Shown here one piece after another: positions 47,057 through 56,921 of a stretch of 64,000 nt of DNA. The notes beneath the pieces were generated by a model, which was given only the letters and a program-made list of their open reading frames with translations, did not search any database and had not been told where the DNA came from. Position 1 is the first letter of the stretch; each line of letters begins with the position of its first letter. Source of the stretch: Sphaerotilus natans (GTDB lineage Bacteria; Pseudomonadota; Gammaproteobacteria; Burkholderiales; Burkholderiaceae_C); assembly GCF_900156335.1 (NCBI RefSeq), contig NZ_FTMZ01000008.1:97241-161240 (forward strand), read 5' to 3'. The translations under genes and the position numbers were made by a program.

Positions 47057-48035
47057 GATGGTGGCGCCCGACGAGCGGCCGCTGTCGAACGAGACGGTGC
47101 GGGCCTACCTCCTGGGCCTGCAGCAGTCGATCTGCGACGCCGTGGGTGCCGAGGACGGCCAGTCCTTCCTGACGGATGCCTGGGAGCGTCCGGCCGGCGG
47201 GCGGCTGGAGGGTGCGGGCATCACCCGGCTGATCGAGGGCGGCGCGCTGCTCGAGCGCGGCGGCTGCGCCTTCTCGCAGGTGCGCGGGCCCGCCTTGCCG
47301 CCTTCGGCCACGCAGCACCGGCCGGAGCTGGCCGGCGCGCCCTTCGAGGCGATGGGCGTGTCGCTGGTCTTCCATCCGCGCAACCCCTATGTGCCGACGG
47401 TGCACATGAACGTGCGCATGCTCTCGGCCACGCCCACCGAGGGCCCGGCCGCCGGGCAGACGGTGCGCTGGTTCGGCGGCGGCATGGACCTGACGCCTTA
47501 CTATGGCTTCGAGGAAGACGCGGTGCATTTCCACCGCGCCTGCCGCGACGCGCTGGCGCCGCACGATCCGGCGCTGTACCCGCGCTTCAAGACCTGGTGC
47601 GACGAGTACTTCTTCCTGAAGCACCGCGACGAGCCGCGCGGCGTGGGCGGCATCTTCTTCGACGACTTCTCGGCGCTGGGCGCGCAGGGCAGCTTCGCGA
47701 TACTCAAGGATGTGGGCGACGCGCTGCTCAAGGGCTGGCTGCCGATCGCGCAGCGCCGCCGCGATACCCCGTACGGCGAGCGCGAGCGTGACTTCCAGGC
47801 CTACCGGCGCGGCCGCTATGTCGAGTTCAACCTTGTCTGGGACCGCGGCACGCTCTTCGGCCTGCAGTCGGGTGGACGCACCGAGTCGATCCTGATGTCG
47901 ATGCCGCCGAACGTGAGCTGGCGCTACCGCTGGGCGCCCGAGCCCGGCACGCCGGAGGCGCGGCTCTACACCGACTTCCTGCGCCCGCGCGACTGGCTCG
48001 CCGAGGCGGAGGCCGCCGGCACCGATGGCCTCTGA
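47049..48035 (+). CDS. hemF: Oxygen-dependent coproporphyrinogen III oxidase
   Basis: The 328-residue protein has the HemF signatures [58 protein letters not shown] and GGIFFDDF. It converts coproporphyrinogen III to protoporphyrinogen IX using oxygen, which indicates an aerobic lifestyle. Located between purD and nadD with overlapping ends, it is part of the long housekeeping operon. Confidence 0.95.
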   Translation: MPEMVAPDERPLSNETVRAYLLGLQQSICDAVGAEDGQSFLTDAWERPAGGRLEGAGITRLIEGGALLERGGCAFSQVRGPALPPSATQHRPELAGAPFEAMGVSLVFHPRNPYVPTVHMNVRMLSATPTEGPAAGQTVRWFGGGMDLTPYYGFEEDAVHFHRACRDALAPHDPALYPRFKTWCDEYFFLKHRDEPRGVGGIFFDDFSALGAQGSFAILKDVGDALLKGWLPIAQRRRDTPYGERERDFQAYRRGRYVEFNLVWDRGTLFGLQSGGRTESILMSMPPNVSWRYRWAPEPGTPEARLYTDFLRPRDWLAEAEAAGTDGL

Positions 48036-48705
48036 CCCGCCCCGGGCCGGGCGGCGGGTGCGCCGCATCGGCCTGTTCGGCGGCAGCTTCGATCCGGTCC
48101 ACCAGGCTCACCGCGAACTGGCCGAAGCGGCGCTTGCGCAGCTCGGTCTGGACGAGCTGCGCTGGATTCCGGTGGGTCAGGCGTGGCAGAAAACCCGACA
48201 GATGGCCCCGGCGACGCATCGCGCCGCGATGGTCGGGCTCGCGATCGGCGACAATCCCGCTTTCGTGCTCGAGCGCTGCGAGATCGAACGCGACGGACCG
48301 AGCTACACGCTCGACACCGTCGCCGAGCTGCAGCGGCGCGACGGGCAGCGGCATCCGGGCGAGCCGGCCGACTGGTTCCTGGTCATCGGACAGGACCAGC
48401 TGGCCAACTTCGCCACCTGGCACGGTTGGCGCGATCTGCTCGGGCGGGTCGCTCTGGCGGTGGCCGGCCGGGCCGGCGACGCGGTGCAGATGCCCGTGGC
48501 GCTGGCCGAGGCCGGCGCGCGGGTCGTGCCGCTGGCGATGATGCCGATGACGGTGTCGTCGACCGAACTGAGGACGCGGCTGGCTGCAGGCGAGCCCGCG
48601 TCCAGCCTGGCGCCCCGGATGGTGGCGCCGGCGGTGGCAGGCTATATTGAACGCCACGGCCTGTACCATCCCCACCCCCCGAACACGGAACAAGAACGGA
48701 TCTAA
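48025..48705 (+). CDS. nadD: Nicotinate-nucleotide adenylyltransferase
   Basis: The 226-residue protein has the nucleotidyl-transferase opening [20 protein letters not shown] with the HxxH motif, [12 protein letters not shown] and the C-terminal [15 protein letters not shown]. It forms deamido-NAD in NAD synthesis. The start overlaps the hemF stop by 11 bases and the stop overlaps the rsfS start by one base. Confidence 0.93.
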   Translation: MASDPPRAGRRVRRIGLFGGSFDPVHQAHRELAEAALAQLGLDELRWIPVGQAWQKTRQMAPATHRAAMVGLAIGDNPAFVLERCEIERDGPSYTLDTVAELQRRDGQRHPGEPADWFLVIGQDQLANFATWHGWRDLLGRVALAVAGRAGDAVQMPVALAEAGARVVPLAMMPMTVSSTELRTRLAAGEPASSLAPRMVAPAVAGYIERHGLYHPHPPNTEQERI

Positions 48706-49385
48706 TGGACATCCGCAAGCTGCAACGCGCCATCGTCGATGGCCTCGAGGGCGTCAAGGCCCAGGACATCGTGGTCTTCAACACCGAGCATCTCTCGCCG
48801 CTCTTCGAGCGGGTGGTGATCGCCTCGGGCACGAGCAACCGCCAGACCAAGGCCCTCGCCGCCGGCGTGCGCGACGAGGTCAAGGGCATCGGGGGCGAGA
48901 TCCTGAGCATGGAGGGCGAGGACAACGGCGAGTGGATCATCGTCGACTGTGGCTCGGCCGTCGTCCACATCATGCAGCCGGCCATCCGGCAGTACTACCA
49001 CCTCGAGGAGATCTGGGGTGGCAAGGCGGTGCGCATGAAGCTGGCCAGCCAGCGCACGGGCCTGGCCAAGGCCTCGGAAGGCCCGGCCGACGAGGACGAG
49101 GGCGCTCAGGCCGGCGTCGACGTGCCGGCCCGCAAGGCGCCGGCCCGCAAGCGCGGCTCCTCGGCCGCCGAGGCGGTGGCCAAGCCGGTCAAGCCGGCCG
49201 CCAAGCGCGCTCCGCGTGCGGCCTCCGCCGCGGAAGGCGCGCCCGCCGCACGCAAGACCGCCGCCCCGCGCAAGACGGCTGCTCGCAAGGCCACGCCGAA
49301 GATCCAGACCGTCGTCATCAACGCGCCCGAGCGCAAGGCCGCCGCACCCGCTGCCCGCAAGCGCGCGGCGCCCAAGCGCGGCTGA
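48705..49385 (+). CDS. rsfS: Ribosomal silencing factor RsfS with a long basic C-terminal tail
   Basis: Residues 1-112 are the full RsfS/Iojap domain, with VKAQDIVVFNTEHLSPLFE, ASGTSNRQTKALA and WIIVDCGSAVVHIMQPAIR. This domain binds ribosomal protein L14 and blocks subunit joining in starvation. Residues 113-226 form a basic tail rich in Ala, Lys, Arg and Pro (RKAPARKRG, RKTAAPRKTAARKA) that resembles histone H1-like linkers and doubles the usual length of about 110-120. The reading frame is clean to the stop, so the tail is not a frameshift product. nadD and rlmH flank it as in other Burkholderiales. Confidence 0.9.
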   Translation: MDIRKLQRAIVDGLEGVKAQDIVVFNTEHLSPLFERVVIASGTSNRQTKALAAGVRDEVKGIGGEILSMEGEDNGEWIIVDCGSAVVHIMQPAIRQYYHLEEIWGGKAVRMKLASQRTGLAKASEGPADEDEGAQAGVDVPARKAPARKRGSSAAEAVAKPVKPAAKRAPRAASAAEGAPAARKTAAPRKTAARKATPKIQTVVINAPERKAAAPAARKRAAPKRG

Positions 49386-49400
49386 CGCCCGGTCCGCGCC

Positions 49401-49871
49401 GTGAAGCTGACGATCGTCGCGGTCGGCCAGCGCATGCCGGCCTGGGCCGAGACGGCCTATGACGACTACGCCAAGCGCTTCCCGCCGGACTGTCGGCTGG
49501 AGCTGAAAGCCGTCAAGACCGAGCCCCGCACCACCGGCAAGCCGGTGGAGGCGCTGATGGCGGCCGAGCGTGCGCGCATCGAGGCGGCGCTGCCGCGCGG
49601 CGTGCGCCGGGTGGTGCTCGACGAGCGCGGCACCCGGCTGAGCACCGTCGCGCTGGCCGAGCGGCTGCAGGCCTGGCAGCACGACGGGCGTGATGTCGCG
49701 CTGCTGATCGGCGGCCCTGACGGGCTCGATCCGGCGCTGCGCGAGGACGCCGACGAGCGCGTGCGCCTGTCGGACCTGACGCTGCCGCATGCCTTCGTGC
49801 GGGTGATGCTGGCCGAGGCGCTCTACCGCGCCTGGTCGGTCAACGCCGGCCATCCCTATCACCGTGAATGA
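49401..49871 (+). CDS. rlmH: 23S rRNA pseudouridine-1915 N3-methyltransferase RlmH
   Basis: The 156-residue protein is a SPOUT methyltransferase of normal length with the N-terminal [17 protein letters not shown], the SAM-binding [11 protein letters not shown] and the C-terminal knot [21 protein letters not shown] ending in AGHPYHRE. It methylates pseudouridine 1915 in helix 69 of the ribosome. It follows rsfS after 15 bases, the usual order. Confidence 0.95.
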   Translation: MKLTIVAVGQRMPAWAETAYDDYAKRFPPDCRLELKAVKTEPRTTGKPVEALMAAERARIEAALPRGVRRVVLDERGTRLSTVALAERLQAWQHDGRDVALLIGGPDGLDPALREDADERVRLSDLTLPHAFVRVMLAEALYRAWSVNAGHPYHRE

Positions 49872-49887
49872 GACCGAGCCGCCTTCG

Positions 49888-50502
49888 ATGACCTTCCGGA
49901 TCCACCTTGCCTCGCAGAGTCCGCGCCGGCGCCAGCTGCTCGACCAGATCGGCGTGCGCCACGAGCTGCTGCTGCCCGGGGACGACGAGGACGCCGAAGC
50001 GCTCGAGGCCGTCCTGGCCGGTGAGGCGGCGCTCGACTATGTCCAGCGGGTCACGCTGGCCAAGCTGGAGGCGGCGCGGCTGCGGCTGGCCCGGCGCGGT
50101 CTGCCGCCGCTGCCCATCCTGTGCGCCGACACCACCGTGGCGCTGGACGGGCGCATCCTGGGCAAGCCGGCCGACGCCGCCGAGGCCTGCGAGATGCTGA
50201 CGGCGCTGTCGGGCCGCGAGCACCAGGTGCTGACCGCGGTCGCGCTGGCCTGGCCGCTGCCGGACACGCGCGCGCCGCTGCTGCGCCTGAGCCGCTCGAC
50301 GGTGCGCTTCGCGCCGATCGGCCCCGAGCGCATCGCCGCCTACGTGGCCTCCGGCGAGCCGATGGGCAAGGCCGGCGCCTACGCGATCCAGAGCGGCGCG
50401 GCCGCCTGGATCGAGCACATCGCCGGCAGCTATTCGGGCATCATGGGCCTGCCCCTGTTCGAGACCGCGGGCCTGCTGCGGGAGGCCGGCGCCACGGTCT
50501 GA
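49888..50502 (+). CDS. maf: Maf-family nucleotide pyrophosphatase (YhdE-like)
   Basis: The 204-residue protein has the Maf opening [39 protein letters not shown] and [20 protein letters not shown]. The YAIQ pattern suits the YhdE subgroup, which hydrolyses dTTP and UTP or their modified forms, rather than YceF. I chose ATG 49,888; a GTG at 49,864 overlapping the rlmH stop would add 8 residues before the conserved start. Confidence 0.9.
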   Translation: MTFRIHLASQSPRRRQLLDQIGVRHELLLPGDDEDAEALEAVLAGEAALDYVQRVTLAKLEAARLRLARRGLPPLPILCADTTVALDGRILGKPADAAEACEMLTALSGREHQVLTAVALAWPLPDTRAPLLRLSRSTVRFAPIGPERIAAYVASGEPMGKAGAYAIQSGAAAWIEHIAGSYSGIMGLPLFETAGLLREAGATV

Positions 50503-50544
50503 ATCGGGCCAGCGCCGCCACAACACAGACAGAAAGCCCCACCG

Positions 50545-52032
50545 ATGCCGATGCATGACATTCTGGTGAACTGGTCGCCGCAGGAGACGCGCGTGGCCAT
50601 CGTCGAGAACGGAGCCATCCAGGAACTGCATGTCGAGCGCACGCTCGAGCGCGGGCTGGTGGGCAACATCTATGCCGGCCGCGTCGCGCGCGTGCTGCCC
50701 GGCATGCAGAGCGCGTTCATCGACATCGGCCTGGAGCGCGCCGCCTTCCTGCATGTCGCCGATGTGCAGATCAACGGCCAGACGGCCCGAGGCCACCACG
50801 GCGAGGGCACGACGCTGCCGCCGATCGAGAAGCTGGTCTACGAAGGCCAGACGCTGGTGGTGCAGGTCATCAAGGATCCGATCGGCACCAAGGGCGCGCG
50901 GCTGTCGACGCAGATCAGCATCGCCGGGCGGCTGCTGGTGCATCTGCCGCAGGACGACCACATCGGCATCTCGCAGAAGATCGGCTCGCACGAGCTGCGC
51001 GACCAGCTGCGCCAGCGCATGACCGCGCTGGTGGGCAACCGCGAGACGGGCGGGGGCGGGGGCTTCATCCTGCGCACCAATGCCGAGGATGCCACGGATG
51101 CCGAACTCGGCGACGACATCGCCTACCTGCGCAAGACCTGGGCGCTGATCCGCGAGCGGGCGCTGAAGTCGCCGCCGGGCTCGCTGCTGTTCGAGGACCT
51201 GAATCTGGTGCAGCGGGTGCTGCGCGACCTGGTCGACGACCGCACCGGCTCGATCCGCATCGACTCGCGCATGCAGTACGACCTGCTGCGCGAGTTCGGC
51301 CAGCTCTACACGCCCGGCGCGGTCGGGCGGCTGCAGCACTACCGCGGCGAGCGGCCGATCTTCGATCTCTACAACATCGACCAGGAGATCGAGCGCGCGC
51401 TGGCGCGCCGGGTCGACCTGAAGTCGGGCGGCTACCTGGTGGTGGACCAGACCGAGGCGCTGACGACGATCGACGTCAACACCGGCGGCTTCGTCGGTGC
51501 GCGCAACTTCGACGACACGATCTTCAAGACCAATCTCGAGGCCGCGCAGGCGATCGTGCGCCAGCTGCGGCTGCGCAATCTGGGCGGCATCATCATCATC
51601 GACTTCATCGACATGACCCGCTCCGACCACCAGGAGCAGGTGCTGCTGGAGCTGCGCAAGCAGCTCGCGCGCGATCGCACCAAGATCACGGTCAGCGGCT
51701 TCACCCAGCTCGGTCTGGTCGAGATGACCCGCAAGCGCACCCGCGAGTCGCTGGCGCACATGCTGTGCCAGCCGTGCCCGACCTGCGGCGGGCGCGGCCA
51801 GGTCAAGACCGCGCGCTCGGTCTGCTACGACATCCTGCGCGAGATCCTGCGCGAGGCGCGGCAGTTCAACCCGAAGGAATTTCGCGTCATCGCCTGCCCG
51901 GCGGTGATCGAGATGCTGCTCGACGAGGAAAGCCCGCACCTGGCCGGCCTGAGCGACTTCATCGGCAAGCCGATCTCGCTGCAGGCCGAGGCGACGATGA
52001 ATCCGGAGCAGTACGACATCGTCCTGATGTGA
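50545..52032 (+). CDS. rng: Ribonuclease G
   Basis: The 495-residue protein has an N-terminal S1 domain (about 38-125), then the RNase E/G catalytic core with LTTIDVNTGGFVG and GGIIIIDFIDM carrying the metal-binding aspartates, and the zinc-link CQPCPTCGGRG. It processes 16S rRNA 5' ends and degrades some mRNAs. The length and absence of a long C-terminal scaffold separate it from RNase E. It begins 42 bases after maf. Confidence 0.94.
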   Translation: MPMHDILVNWSPQETRVAIVENGAIQELHVERTLERGLVGNIYAGRVARVLPGMQSAFIDIGLERAAFLHVADVQINGQTARGHHGEGTTLPPIEKLVYEGQTLVVQVIKDPIGTKGARLSTQISIAGRLLVHLPQDDHIGISQKIGSHELRDQLRQRMTALVGNRETGGGGGFILRTNAEDATDAELGDDIAYLRKTWALIRERALKSPPGSLLFEDLNLVQRVLRDLVDDRTGSIRIDSRMQYDLLREFGQLYTPGAVGRLQHYRGERPIFDLYNIDQEIERALARRVDLKSGGYLVVDQTEALTTIDVNTGGFVGARNFDDTIFKTNLEAAQAIVRQLRLRNLGGIIIIDFIDMTRSDHQEQVLLELRKQLARDRTKITVSGFTQLGLVEMTRKRTRESLAHMLCQPCPTCGGRGQVKTARSVCYDILREILREARQFNPKEFRVIACPAVIEMLLDEESPHLAGLSDFIGKPISLQAEATMNPEQYDIVLM

Positions 52033-52048
52033 CGACCGACCGAGACGC

Positions 52049-53830
52049 ATGAGCACAGAGACTCCCGCCCAGCCCAGCCATCGCGACACGCTCCGGCGGC
52101 TGCTCACCTATGTGGCGCAGCACAAGGCCCGCTACATCGCCGCGATCGTCGCGCTGCTGATGACTTCGGCGATCGAGCCGCTGATCCCGGCGCTGTTCAA
52201 GAAGCTGCTCGACAGCGGCTTCCAGGCCGCCGACAGCTTCCCGATCTGGATAGTGCCGGTGGTGGTGATCCTGCTGTTCGCGGTGCGTGGCCTGACCACC
52301 TTCGCCGGCACCTACCTGATGGCCGACGCCTCCTCGCGGGTGGTCTACGACGTGCGCCGCGACCTGATGGGCTCGCTGCTGAAGGTCGATGCCAAGGTCT
52401 TCGGCTGGCTGACGCCGGGCCTGGCGGTCAGCAAGACGATCAACGATCCGCAGGGCTCGATCACCACGCTGTCGAACAACTTCAACACGCTGCTGCGGGC
52501 GTCCTCGACCTTCCTGTTCCTGTTCGGCTATCTGCTGTACCTGAACTTCCAGCTCACCATCCTGGCGATGGTGACGGTGCCGCTGATGATCTTCGTGGTG
52601 CGGCGGCTGCACAAGCGCGTCAGCGCGGTTGGCAGCCTGGAGTACGAGTCGCAGCAGCGCCTGGTCAACATCGTCGACGACGCCGCGCGTGCCTGGCGCA
52701 TCGTGCGCACCTTCGACGCGCACGCCTTCGAGCGCGGCCGCTTCGAGTCCGAGGCCTGGACGCTGCGCCGGCTGATGGTCAAGCGCATCGCCAGCAGCGC
52801 GCTGCTGACGCCGGCCACCCAGATCGTCTCGGCGCTGGCGGTGTCGATCATCCTGTCGCTGGCGCTGTGGCAGGCGCGCAATGGCGAGGCCAGCGTCGGC
52901 GACTTCGTCGCCTTCCTCACGGCGCTGCTGATGACGATCTCGCCGCTGAAGCAGCTCACCGACGTGTCGCAGTCCTTCATTCACAGCCTGATCGGGCTGC
53001 GTGGCGCCTTCGACCTGATCGACGCGCCCGAGGAGCCCGATCCGGGCTCGCGCGACTTGCCGGCCTGCCGTGGCGACATCGACGTGCGCGCGCTCGAGGT
53101 CTGCTATCCCGACAGCCCGCGCCCGGCGATCGACGGCGTGTCGATGGCGATCCGCCCGGGCCAGACGGTGGCCTTCGTCGGCGCCTCCGGGGCAGGCAAG
53201 ACCACGATGGTCAGCACGCTGCTGGGCTTCGTGCAGCCCACCGGCGGCGACGTGCTGATCGACGGGGTGTCGATCCAGGACATCCGCCGGCCCTCGCTGC
53301 GGCGCCACTTCGCGGTGGTGTCGCAGGACATCGTGCTGTTCGACGGCTCGATCGCGGCCAACGTCACCTACGCGCAGCCGCGCGACGATGCACGCGTCGT
53401 CGCCTGCCTGAAGGCGGCCAACCTGTGGAGCTTCGTCGAGCAGCAGCCCGATGGGCTGGAGAGCGTCATCGGCGTCAACGGCAGCCGGCTCTCGGGCGGT
53501 CAGCGCCAGCGCCTGGCCATCGCGCGCGCGCTCTACAAGGACAGCGCGGTCTGGATCTTCGACGAGGCCACCTCGGCGCTGGACGCCGAATCCGAGCGGG
53601 TCGTTCAGCAAAGCATCGAGCAACTGTCCGGCCAGAAGACGATCATCCTGATCGCGCACCGGCTCAGCACCGTGCGGCGTGCGGATCGCATCTTCGTGTT
53701 CGGCGACGGCCGGGTGGTCGAGTCGGGCACGCACGAGGGGCTGATCGCGCAGCGCGGCGTCTATGCCGACATGGTGCGCGCACAAAGTCTGGAAACGAAT
53801 CCGGGCCAGACTGCCCCGCTTCCCGACTGA
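52049..53830 (+). CDS. msbA: Lipid A export ABC transporter MsbA
   Basis: The 593-residue fused transporter has six membrane helices (about 30-315), an ATPase with Walker A GASGAGKTTMVSTLLG, Q-loop VSQDIVLFDGS, signature LSGGQRQRLAIARAL and Walker B AVWIFDEATSALDAES. FNTLLRASSTFLFLFGYLLYL and DARVVACLKAANLW are typical of MsbA. It flips lipid A-core across the inner membrane. Glycosyltransferase genes follow, so it heads a cell-surface glycan block. Confidence 0.92.
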   Translation: MSTETPAQPSHRDTLRRLLTYVAQHKARYIAAIVALLMTSAIEPLIPALFKKLLDSGFQAADSFPIWIVPVVVILLFAVRGLTTFAGTYLMADASSRVVYDVRRDLMGSLLKVDAKVFGWLTPGLAVSKTINDPQGSITTLSNNFNTLLRASSTFLFLFGYLLYLNFQLTILAMVTVPLMIFVVRRLHKRVSAVGSLEYESQQRLVNIVDDAARAWRIVRTFDAHAFERGRFESEAWTLRRLMVKRIASSALLTPATQIVSALAVSIILSLALWQARNGEASVGDFVAFLTALLMTISPLKQLTDVSQSFIHSLIGLRGAFDLIDAPEEPDPGSRDLPACRGDIDVRALEVCYPDSPRPAIDGVSMAIRPGQTVAFVGASGAGKTTMVSTLLGFVQPTGGDVLIDGVSIQDIRRPSLRRHFAVVSQDIVLFDGSIAANVTYAQPRDDARVVACLKAANLWSFVEQQPDGLESVIGVNGSRLSGGQRQRLAIARALYKDSAVWIFDEATSALDAESERVVQQSIEQLSGQKTIILIAHRLSTVRRADRIFVFGDGRVVESGTHEGLIAQRGVYADMVRAQSLETNPGQTAPLPD

Positions 53831-53893
53831 GCCGGCCGGCACGGGCCGTGCTTCGGTCCGCAAGCCGACAACGTGCACAGACAGGGGAAAGCC

Positions 53894-55858
53894 ATGACAG
53901 AACATCAAGAGAATCAGGGGGGCGGGGCGCCGCTGTGGCGCCGCATGCTCGAGCGGCTGCGCCAGCTCAACCGAGAGCGGCTGCAGCGTCGCCATCGGGT
54001 GCGAGTGGCCAGACCGCCGGCGCCGCTGTCGCACGCCGAGTGGATCGACCGGTTCGACCGGATCGAGGGCGAGAACCTCGAGGCGCTCGAGCGCCGGCTG
54101 CAGGCACTGCCGGCGCGGCCGCTGCTGTCGCTGGTCATGCCGGTCTACAACCCGGACCTGCGCTGGCTGGACGAGGCCATCGCCTCGGTGCGTCGCCAGC
54201 TCTACCCGAACTGGGAGCTGTGCATCGCCGACGATGCCTCCACCGATGCCCGTGTGCTGCCACGCCTGCGCGAGCAGGCGCGGCGCGATCCGCGCATCCG
54301 CATCGTCGCGCGCGAGACCAACGGTCATATTTCCGCCTGCAGCAATTCGGCGCTGGCGCTGGTGCGTGGCAGCCATGTCGGCTGGATCGATCAGGATGAC
54401 CTGCTGCGCGAGCATGCGCTGCTGCTGATGGCCGAGGCGATCGGCCGCTGGCCGCAGGCGCAGGTGCTGTATTCGGACGAGGACAAGATCGATGCCGCGG
54501 GCGTGCGCCGCGAGCCCTACTTCAAGCCGGACTGGAATCCGGAGCTGCTGCTCGGCCAGAACTATCCGAGCCATTTCACGATGATCGCCACCGCGCGGGT
54601 GCGCCGGCTCGGCGGCCTGCGCGCGGGCTTCGAGGGCGCGCAGGACCACGACCTGCTGCTGCGCTGCACGGAAGGGCTGGATCCGCGCCCGGACGGCGGC
54701 GATGTCGTTCACATCCCGCACATCCTCTATCACTGGCGCATGCATCAGGGCAGCACCTCGACGGGCGACGCGCACAAGTCCTACGCGGCCCGGGCGCGTG
54801 TCCGGGCGGTCCAGGAGCATCTGGATCGGCGCGGTCTGGCCGGGCAGGCCGTCGATGACGGACGGGGCGGCTGCCGGGTGATCTGGGCGCGGCCGGATCC
54901 GGCGCCGCGGGTCTCCATCCTGGTGCCCACCCGCAACGGGCTGGCGCTGCTGCGCACCTGCCTCGACAGCGTGCTGGCGCTGACCACCTACCCGAACTAC
55001 GAGATCCTGGTGATCGACAACGGCTCGGACGATCCGGCCACGCTCGACTACCTCGCCGACATCACGCGCCGCGATGCCCGGGTGCGGGTGATGCGCGACG
55101 ACCGGCCCTTCAACTATTCGGCGCTGAACAATGCGGCCGCCCGGCGCACCGACGGTGAATTCCTGGTGCTGCTGAACAACGACATCGAGGTCATCACGCC
55201 GGAGTGGCTCGACGAGATGGTGGCGCTGGCCGCGCAGGACGGGGTCGGCGCGGTCGGTGCGCGGCTGCTCTATGGCGACGGCCGGCTGCAGCATGGCGGC
55301 GTCATTCTGCTCGGGCCGCGCGGCATTGCTGGACATGCGCACAAGTTTCTCGCCCGCGACTGTGCCGGCTACATGGGCCGGGCGATGCTGCTGCAGTCCT
55401 TCAGCGCGGTCACCGCTGCCTGCCTGGTGCTGCGCCGGGTCCACTTCGATGCCGTCGGGGGACTCGACGAGCATCATCTGGCGGTGGCCTTCAACGATGT
55501 CGATCTGTGCCTGAAGCTGCGCGAGGCGGGGCTGCGCAATGTCTGGACGCCGCATGCCGAGCTCTACCACCATGAATCGGTCTCGCGTGGCGCGGACGAC
55601 ACCCCGGCCAAGGCCGAGCGCTTCCGGGGCGAGGTCGAGTGCATGAGCCGGCGCTGGGGCGTGCGGCTCGAGCGCGATCCGGCCTACAGCCCCTGGCTGG
55701 CCCTCGAGCGCGAGGACATGAGCCGTGCCGACGTGCCGCGTGTCAGCCTGCTCGAGCCCTGGTTCCTGACCGCGCCGATGATCAGCTCGCCTGCGGCCGC
55801 AGATCGCATCAGGGCCCAGGTCCTGGCCGACCAGCCTGTCGAGACCGAGACGGCCTGA
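53894..55858 (+). CDS. Bifunctional glycosyltransferase with two GT2 domains
   Basis: The 654-residue cytoplasmic protein has a basic N-terminal region, a first GT2 domain (about 75-290) with LLSLVMPVYNPDLRWLDEAI and acceptor motif GWIDQDDLL, and a second (about 338-560) with VSILVPTRNGLALLRTCLD and LLNNDIEV. The layout resembles tandem rhamnosyl- or glycan-chain transferases. The substrate cannot be predicted. The ATG follows AGGGGAAA, and three GT2 genes follow in the opposite direction. Confidence 0.88.
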   Translation: MTEHQENQGGGAPLWRRMLERLRQLNRERLQRRHRVRVARPPAPLSHAEWIDRFDRIEGENLEALERRLQALPARPLLSLVMPVYNPDLRWLDEAIASVRRQLYPNWELCIADDASTDARVLPRLREQARRDPRIRIVARETNGHISACSNSALALVRGSHVGWIDQDDLLREHALLLMAEAIGRWPQAQVLYSDEDKIDAAGVRREPYFKPDWNPELLLGQNYPSHFTMIATARVRRLGGLRAGFEGAQDHDLLLRCTEGLDPRPDGGDVVHIPHILYHWRMHQGSTSTGDAHKSYAARARVRAVQEHLDRRGLAGQAVDDGRGGCRVIWARPDPAPRVSILVPTRNGLALLRTCLDSVLALTTYPNYEILVIDNGSDDPATLDYLADITRRDARVRVMRDDRPFNYSALNNAAARRTDGEFLVLLNNDIEVITPEWLDEMVALAAQDGVGAVGARLLYGDGRLQHGGVILLGPRGIAGHAHKFLARDCAGYMGRAMLLQSFSAVTAACLVLRRVHFDAVGGLDEHHLAVAFNDVDLCLKLREAGLRNVWTPHAELYHHESVSRGADDTPAKAERFRGEVECMSRRWGVRLERDPAYSPWLALEREDMSRADVPRVSLLEPWFLTAPMISSPAAADRIRAQVLADQPVETETA

Positions 55859-55875
55859 GCCGGGCCGCCTGGGGA

Positions 55876-56877
55876 TCAGTCCCGCCGGCGCAGGCGGGAC
55901 TGCAGCCGCTTGATCGCCACCGTCGGTCCCGGGAAGATCTGGTGCAGCGCCTTGCGGGTGCGCCACCACCAGGGCAACTCGCGATAGCTGCGCGCCAGCG
56001 CCCAGCGCTCGGCCGCGGTCGTCGCCTCGCCCAGCCGGAACATGTAGTCCGAACGGTAGGGGTTGAGGCCCAGATGTTGCCGGAGCAGCGCGACGGCCTG
56101 CGGCCCCAGCTGCTCGGCATCCCTGTGCAGCTGGCGCATCTCGGCCAGCTCGCGCAGCGTCTGGCGGCGTGTCCAGCGCTTCATCTGCTCCGGATCCTGG
56201 AAGGTCGGTCGGCGCGAGGTGCCGCCGCGCCGGTAGTGCACCAGCGCCGCGTCCACCGTCAGCGCGCCGCCACCGGCCAGCGCACGAAAGGCCATGATCT
56301 GGTCCTCGTAGAAGACCTCCGGATCCAGCGGGCCGAAGCGCTCCATCATGCGCTTCGTGAAGGCATGGGTGGCGCCGATCACATAAGGGCGCTTCTCGGC
56401 CCAGGCCTGCAGACCCTGCCAGCGCGACAGGTCGTCGACCGGCATGACGTCGTGCAGCACGCCCTCGGTGTCCATGTCGATCACATGCGAGGCGATCAGG
56501 TCGGCGCGCCGCCCCGAGGCTTCCCAGGCAGCGAGCAGGCGCTCGACCCGATCCGGCACCGAGAAGTCGTCGGCGGCCATCGTCACCAGCAGCTCGCCCT
56601 GCGCCAGCGCCACCAGATCGTTGTAGTGCCGGCCGATGCCCACGTTCTGGGGCGACTGCCGCACGATGACCCGGTGCGGCCCCCGGTACGCGGCCGCGAC
56701 CTGCTGCAGGATCTCGAAGGTGCCGTCGCTCGAGTGGTCGTCCGACAGGATGATCTCGCAGGGGCCGCCGGTCTGGGCCAGGCAGGCCTCGGCGGAGGCG
56801 CGGGCCCACTGGGCCTGCTGGTAGGCCAGGAACAGGATGGTGACGAGGGGGCGGGGGGCCTCGGGGGCTGAACTCAT
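55876..56877 (-). CDS. Glycosyltransferase family 2
   Basis: The 333-residue protein has a GT-A domain with VTILFLAYQQAQWARASAEA, IILSDDHSSDGTFEI and the DxD-type VTMAADDFSVPDRVE, followed by a helical C-terminal part rich in Arg and Trp. No membrane helix is predicted. It probably adds a sugar to a cell-surface oligosaccharide. It is the last gene of a minus-strand group of four, 44 bases after the previous GT stop. A hairpin overlaps its 3' end. Confidence 0.85.
   Translation of the reverse strand: MSSAPEAPRPLVTILFLAYQQAQWARASAEACLAQTGGPCEIILSDDHSSDGTFEILQQVAAAYRGPHRVIVRQSPQNVGIGRHYNDLVALAQGELLVTMAADDFSVPDRVERLLAAWEASGRRADLIASHVIDMDTEGVLHDVMPVDDLSRWQGLQAWAEKRPYVIGATHAFTKRMMERFGPLDPEVFYEDQIMAFRALAGGGALTVDAALVHYRRGGTSRRPTFQDPEQMKRWTRRQTLRELAEMRQLHRDAEQLGPQAVALLRQHLGLNPYRSDYMFRLGEATTAAERWALARSYRELPWWWRTRKALHQIFPGPTVAIKRLQSRLRRRD
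55878..55901. terminator. Hairpin between convergent glycosyltransferase genes
   Basis: AGTCCCGCC and GGCGGGACT form a 9-base-pair stem with a 6-base loop. It lies 19 bases after the plus-strand GT stop and overlaps the last codons of the minus-strand GT gene. There is no clear T-run, so it may be a weak bidirectional terminator. Confidence 0.5.
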
Positions 56878-56921
56878 GCGTGCAGGTGCGTTCTCGGGGG
56901 CGTGGACGTCAGGGCGGGCGA

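Noticed and set aside
51959..56809. 1,616-codon open frame on the minus strand opposite msbA and glycosyltransferase genes
   Set aside because: It is an antisense shadow produced by high GC at third positions. It is rich in Arg, His, Gln and Ala, has no recognisable domain, and lies over well-supported genes.
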